DNA from: JAPUDQ01 sp964532145
Lineage (GTDB): Bacteria > Patescibacteriota > Saccharimonadia > Saccharimonadales > Saccharimonadaceae
Assembly: GCA_964532145.1 (NCBI GenBank)
Contig: CAZHGM010000019.1
Location: 1-15,411 of the forward strand
Length of the DNA: 15,411 bases
Reading direction: 5' to 3'
Below, in pieces: positions 12,600 through 15,411 of the stretch. Below the pieces are notes generated by a model that made no database searches, was not told where the DNA came from, and saw only the letters and a program-made list of their open reading frames with translations. Numbering within the stretch: the first letter of the stretch is position 1; every line of letters begins with the position of its first letter. The translations under genes and the position numbers were made by a program.

Positions 12600-13415
12600 A
12601 TGCGCATTCCTCCGGTCAGAATTGCAGATTTTCGGTCGAGGGTGTGGGATAATTACGACCATCAACGTCGTGCTATGCCATGGCGTGATGATCATAGCTT
12701 CTATGCTGTGCTGGTCAGCGAGCTGATGTTGCAGCAGACACAGGTTACGCGGGTTATTCCGAAATTTCATGAATTTATGCGGCGATTTCCGACGATCGAA
12801 ATATTGGCGGACGCGCCGCTAGCTGACGTGCTGATCGCGTGGCAGGGACTTGGCTACAACAGACGCGCGAAATACCTGCATGAGGCGGCCAAAGCTATCG
12901 TACTGTGCGGTGTGCCGCAGACGCGTGACGAGCTGATCGCGCTACCAGGTATCGGCGCCAATACAGCTGGTGCAATTATGGCATATGCATACAATAAGCC
13001 GGAGGCATTTGTTGAAACCAACATTCGCACTGTGTATCTGCATGAATTTTTCCTAGGTCAAAAGTCGGTGACGGATGCACAAATTATCGAGTATGTCGCC
13101 GCAACAATCGACCGCACCAACCCTCGTAAATGGTATTGGGCCCTTATGGATTATGGCCGGTATCTCAAAGCGCATTCACTCGGCGATATTTCTGCCAGCC
13201 GACACTATAAAAAACAGACACCGTTTCAGGGCTCGCTCAGACAAGTGCGCGGGGCGATCCTCCGTGAACTTACCCATGGTCCAACTGACACGCGACAACT
13301 CAAGCGTCATAGCAGTGAACATTTTGACGCCGTGCGAGATGGATTGATACGAGATGGGTTGATTGAGCAGCATGGTGATATCATCTGTTTGACAGCCCAC
13401 TCCGACCAGTCATAA
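12600..13415 (+). CDS. mutY: A/G-specific adenine glycosylase (MutY-like), lacking the [4Fe-4S] cysteines
   Basis: A 271-residue HhH-GPD DNA glycosylase. MutY features: PWRDDHSFYAVLVSELMLQQTQVTRVIPKF with catalytic Glu E41, WQGLGYNRRAKYLHEAA (81-97), the helix-hairpin-helix LPGIGANTAGAI (115-126) and WALMDYG (180-186). Two departures stand out. The catalytic/phosphate-contacting Asp of the usual DGNVxRV motif is E139 in VETNIRTV. After MDYG, where C-x6-C-x2-C-x5-C would bind the cluster, there is no Cys at all (YLKAHSLGDISASRHYKKQ). The C-terminal NUDIX-like 8-oxoG recognition domain is also missing, replaced by a ~65-residue winged-helix-like segment. I believe this is a CPR subfamily; it probably excises adenine opposite 8-oxoG, but activity is not proven. 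A TATAGC (12588-12593) ends 7 nt before ATG. Confidence 0.85.
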   Translation: MRIPPVRIADFRSRVWDNYDHQRRAMPWRDDHSFYAVLVSELMLQQTQVTRVIPKFHEFMRRFPTIEILADAPLADVLIAWQGLGYNRRAKYLHEAAKAIVLCGVPQTRDELIALPGIGANTAGAIMAYAYNKPEAFVETNIRTVYLHEFFLGQKSVTDAQIIEYVAATIDRTNPRKWYWALMDYGRYLKAHSLGDISASRHYKKQTPFQGSLRQVRGAILRELTHGPTDTRQLKRHSSEHFDAVRDGLIRDGLIEQHGDIICLTAHSDQS

Positions 13416-13416
13416 T
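13389..13416 (+). promoter_or_regulatory. Promoter TTGACA-N16-CATAAT inside the end of mutY
   Basis: Consensus TTGACA (13389-13394) and CATAAT (13411-13416) are 16 bp apart. Initiation at 13423-13424 coincides with the GTG of the next gene, so that mRNA should be leaderless. It allows the last three genes to be expressed apart from mutY. Confidence 0.65.
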
Positions 13417-13423
13417 AGAAAAG

Positions 13424-13939
13424 GTGAAATATCTATTTGTGTCAGCATTCGTTGCCTTTGTCGTGGCCGTGCCAATCTCGGCGATTGATCCTGATGCCAT
13501 GACCCCACAGGAATATACTATTATCGAGAGTAAGTGCCGGACTGCACAAGGTATTATTCAACGTATCGAGTACGTCGATCCGGTCGTCCGTGTCAATCGT
13601 GGTACCGTGTATAACTCGCTATCAAAGCTAATGACAGCAATGACATCTCGAGCGGCCTACAATGCCTATAGTGTGGCATCGTTCGCCGACGAAACACGTG
13701 CTGTTCAGGACCAACGATCGCAGTTTGCAAAAGATTATACTGATTATGAGATAAGTCTGCGGGAGGTCATCAATATTGACTGCGTACATGACCCACAAGG
13801 CTTCTATCGCAAACTGGTAGATGTACGGTCGAAACGTGCTGTCGTTGCGCTGCGCGTTCGCGAAATTGAGCGGCATCTGGATGTTTTCTCCGACGCGATC
13901 AAGCAGCTTGAAACTCAATTGAAAGCGAGGGTACAGTGA
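13424..13939 (+). CDS. Exported helical protein with signal peptide, unknown function
   Basis: A 171-residue protein starting at GTG 13424. A signal peptide (MKYLFVSAFVAFVVAVPISA, cleavage probably after A20) is followed by an almost wholly helical mature part with two Cys, C38 and C120. Notable segments are CRTAQGIIQRIEYVDPVVRVNRGTVYNSL (38-65), DYTDYEISLREVINIDC (104-120) and FYRKLVDVRSKRAVVALRVREIERHL. I recall similar proteins upstream of a single-TM protein and trmB in Saccharibacteria but know no function. The Cys pair could be a disulfide formed by the DsbA-like protein. Its stop overlaps the next GTG by 4 nt (GTGA), indicating translational coupling. Confidence 0.75.
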   Translation: MKYLFVSAFVAFVVAVPISAIDPDAMTPQEYTIIESKCRTAQGIIQRIEYVDPVVRVNRGTVYNSLSKLMTAMTSRAAYNAYSVASFADETRAVQDQRSQFAKDYTDYEISLREVINIDCVHDPQGFYRKLVDVRSKRAVVALRVREIERHLDVFSDAIKQLETQLKARVQ

Positions 13940-14322
13940 CCCACCTTCGCAGCCTCATCCGGCGTCTCAAGACCCTCCTGGCGCGTCACTTACTGCTCTC
14001 AGGACTTGGGCTCCTTGTCATGATTGCCCTCATCATGACGAGCATTAGCATGACACTTTACGTGCTTAGCGGCGCTTCCGGACTTGATCTGAGCCGTCCC
14101 GGGTTTTCGACAACGCGCAATACCCTTAGCTCTGGAACTGATGATACGACATTTGACAGTGCTGGAGCACTCGATCAGTCTGACGTTGACCAGTTCAAAA
14201 CAATGTACCAAAAGCAGCGAAAAAAGCTACGCGAGATAGGCTCGTTTAATGACAGCACGCTTAGCGATGAGTCGCTCGGGCTGAATGTGCCTCCAGAAAC
14301 CCCGGACACGGTGGAGCAATAA
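13936..14322 (+). CDS. Single-pass membrane protein, unknown function
   Basis: A 128-residue protein. A basic N-terminus (THLRSLIRRLKTLLARH) precedes a TM helix (about 19-45), followed by a disordered Ser/Thr/Asp-rich outer region with LDLSRPGF (50-57), a charged helix VDQFKTMYQKQRKKLREIGSF (84-104) and a Pro-rich end. Start GTG 13936 overlaps the preceding stop. It is presumably a partner of the exported protein at 13424, since the two are coupled; no family name is known to me. Confidence 0.7.
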   Translation: MTHLRSLIRRLKTLLARHLLLSGLGLLVMIALIMTSISMTLYVLSGASGLDLSRPGFSTTRNTLSSGTDDTTFDSAGALDQSDVDQFKTMYQKQRKKLREIGSFNDSTLSDESLGLNVPPETPDTVEQ

Positions 14323-14325
14323 GTC

Positions 14326-14991
14326 GTGGCACTGCTTGACCCGAACGAGTATGTCATTGCTCGCAAACGCAAAAAATATCGTTTCGCACTTTTTGCAAAC
14401 GCCCCAAACTGTTTCGAACTCGACACCTGGCAACAGCTTCACCAGGACAGTCCTGGTGATGCTTGGACGGTGGAGGTGGGAGCGGGGACGGCGTTGTTCT
14501 TGGTGGAGTTGGCGACGCGATACCCGGAACGCAAATTTGTGGCGATTGACGTCAAATCCGATCGACTACAAAGAGGTGCGCATGAGGCCATAGCGCGCGG
14601 ACTCGACAATATTTATTTTGTGCGAGCCAGGGCAGATCAATTACTGGATGTTGTAAAGTCATCATCAGTGCGCGAAATCTGGCTGACGTTTTCTGACCCG
14701 TTTCCGAAAAAACGCGATGCAAAACGACGCTTAAGCTCATCGCGGTTTTTAGAGCTTTACACGCAAGCATTATCGAGCCACGGTGTTATAAAAATGAAAA
14801 CAGACAGCCATGAGCTGTTTGACTGGTCGCTTGAGCAGTTTGTGGCAGATGGTTGGAATATCAAAGAGTTGTCGTACGACCTACATAACAGCGATTTGTC
14901 AGAAGACTACAAAATCCTCACTACTTACGAGCAAAAATGGCTTGGACAGGGACTCAAGTCGTACTATCTTTCGACTTCATTTCAAAAGTAA
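14326..14991 (+). CDS. trmB: tRNA (guanine-N7)-methyltransferase
   Basis: A 221-residue SAM-dependent enzyme that methylates G46 in the variable loop of tRNA. SAM motif I is VEVGAGTALFLVELA (49-63), followed by the FVAIDVKSDRLQRG strand (71-84, motif II) and the family hallmark TFSDPFPKKRDAKRRL (121-136; usually FPDPWPKKRHxKRR), then FLELYTQAL and the substrate loop KMKTDSHELFDWSLEQF. It starts at GTG 14326, three bases after the preceding stop, as the last gene of the cluster. Length is normal. Confidence 0.93.
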   Translation: MALLDPNEYVIARKRKKYRFALFANAPNCFELDTWQQLHQDSPGDAWTVEVGAGTALFLVELATRYPERKFVAIDVKSDRLQRGAHEAIARGLDNIYFVRARADQLLDVVKSSSVREIWLTFSDPFPKKRDAKRRLSSSRFLELYTQALSSHGVIKMKTDSHELFDWSLEQFVADGWNIKELSYDLHNSDLSEDYKILTTYEQKWLGQGLKSYYLSTSFQK

Positions 14992-14992
14992 T

Positions 14993-15030
14993 TGTGTCAC
15001 TTATTATCCGATCGAGTAATAAGTGACACA
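14993..15030. repeat. Perfect 14-bp inverted repeat
   Basis: TGTGTCACTTATTA (14993-15006) and its exact complement TAATAAGTGACACA (15017-15030) flank the loop TCCGATCGAG. It begins two bases after the trmB stop, as a terminator would, but no T-run follows on either strand. It could be a terminator without a U-tract, or a protein-binding or recombination site. GC-rich foreign-looking DNA begins just beyond it. Confidence 0.75.
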
Positions 15031-15097
15031 GGATAAGTATAGATGAGTATGGGCTGCCAAGACTCACAAGACTCACGAATGATCATGAGCTTTGGGA

Positions 15098-15113
15098 ACC
15101 GCCCGAAGGCGGT
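15098..15113 (-). terminator. UUCG-tetraloop hairpin downstream of the minus-strand gene
   Basis: On the minus strand this reads ACCGCC-TTCG-GGCGGT, a 6-bp GC stem closed by the very stable UUCG loop, 44 nt past the stop of the minus-strand gene. No U-tract follows, which is typical of high-GC actinobacterial terminators. A larger fold over 15097-15151 (AACCGC/GCGGTT, CCGA/TCGG, GTCGCGT/ACGCGAC) is an alternative. Confidence 0.5.
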
Positions 15114-15156
15114 CGCGTCATGCAACGCGACTCACCCTCGGGCTTGCGGTTATCTG

Positions 15157-15411
15157 TCAGCAGTCATACACCTGGCTGGCGCACCCCTCGCCGAAGAGTC
15201 GGTCTGCCTGGCGGCAGGCGGCATACTCTCCGCGTAGTGGGGGCACGATTCGGCTGTGCCAGACCGGGTTGCGCGAAGCGGTGATGAGTCGGTCGTAGGC
15301 CTCTCGCACCTCACCATCGTCGAAGCTGCCCCACTCCCCGGGGATGTGGTATGCACCACCGTCTGGGGTGTCGTACACTTCGTCGGCTTCGAGCCGCTGG
15401 ATCGCGGTGAA
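15157..15411 (-). CDS. Unrecognised GC-rich protein, C-terminal 84 residues (5' end outside window)
   Basis: The minus-strand frame is open from the window edge to TGA at 15159-15157, so only the C-terminus is present (includes EADEVYDTPDGGAYHIPGEW and ends ASQVYDC). No family recognised. It is acidic and aromatic, with three Cys near the end (CRQ, GEGC, YDC). By hand count about four-fifths of the codons end in G or C (66 of 84), unlike any other gene here, and the codon choice (CTC, GCC, GAC, ACC, ATC) is actinobacterial in style. Other frames across the same bases are probably shadows. It is either transferred DNA or a misassembled end. Confidence 0.5.
   Translation of the reverse strand, partial: FTAIQRLEADEVYDTPDGGAYHIPGEWGSFDDGEVREAYDRLITASRNPVWHSRIVPPLRGEYAACRQADRLFGEGCASQVYDC

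Noticed and set aside
15097..15151. Long imperfect hairpin considered as an integron attC site or tRNA-like RNA
   Set aside because: The core GTTRRRY/RYYYAAC boxes are not convincing and no integrase or cassette structure is seen; a simple UUCG terminator on the minus strand explains it better.
15043..15298. Short plus-strand frames in the GC-rich tail
   Set aside because: They mirror the minus-strand gene or cross its hairpin and have no ribosome site.
1..15411. tRNA, rRNA, CRISPR arrays, transposases and toxin genes
   Set aside because: No cloverleaf, regularly spaced repeats or recombinase/toxin motifs were found by eye; the AbrB-like protein has an exporter, not a toxin, as partner.

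Overview
The window reads as a chromosome segment of a Candidate Phyla Radiation (Patescibacteria) bacterium, most likely Candidatus Saccharibacteria (TM7). The signs are an archaeal-type aspartyl-tRNA synthetase, a MutY-like glycosylase without its iron-sulfur cluster cysteines, a tight mutY - two small exported unknowns - trmB cluster, a DUF4342 protein, a class A PBP C-terminus with a VCR motif, TGA used as an ordinary stop, and moderate GC. This placement comes from recognising families, not from a database search.

Layout. 1-1161: the 3' end of a class A penicillin-binding protein whose tail carries two thrombospondin type-3 calcium repeats, then a TylF-like methyltransferase. 1248-1933: a small two-pass membrane protein interrupted by an apparent frameshift at a run of nine A's, then a DUF4342 protein. 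1976-3965: an AbrB-type regulator overlapping a 14-TM MFS exporter; a 12-bp-arm palindrome covers the promoter and start codon, so autoregulation is likely. 3993-5586: a cobalamin riboswitch with terminator and antiterminator in front of an unrecognised 457-aa zinc-ribbon protein. 5583-8815: a Kef-type antiporter and a VIT-like metal transporter on the minus strand, divergent from a CorA channel. 8838-9696: a 30-aa peptide gene with a strong Shine-Dalgarno sequence, tail-to-tail with a membrane-anchored DsbA-like oxidoreductase. 9776-12592: a CBS-pair membrane protein, the archaeal-type AspRS and a small membrane protein. 12600-14991: MutY-like glycosylase, two exported or membrane unknowns and TrmB, all tightly packed. 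14993-15411: a perfect 14-bp inverted repeat, then GC-rich DNA with the end of a minus-strand gene that looks actinobacterial.

Two themes run through the window. First, many genes have a TATACT-like -10 ending only 7-9 nt before the start codon, so their mRNAs should be leaderless; others have clear Shine-Dalgarno sequences. Second, much of the content concerns the envelope and ion traffic (PBP, DsbA, exporter, Kef, VIT, CorA, CBS protein, exported unknowns).

The most notable items are the cobalamin riboswitch driving an uncharacterised zinc-ribbon protein, the AbrB-family operator whose decamer recurs at the promoter of the 30-aa peptide gene, the poly-A frameshift gene, and the composition break near 15030, which is either actinobacterial transfer or an assembly junction.
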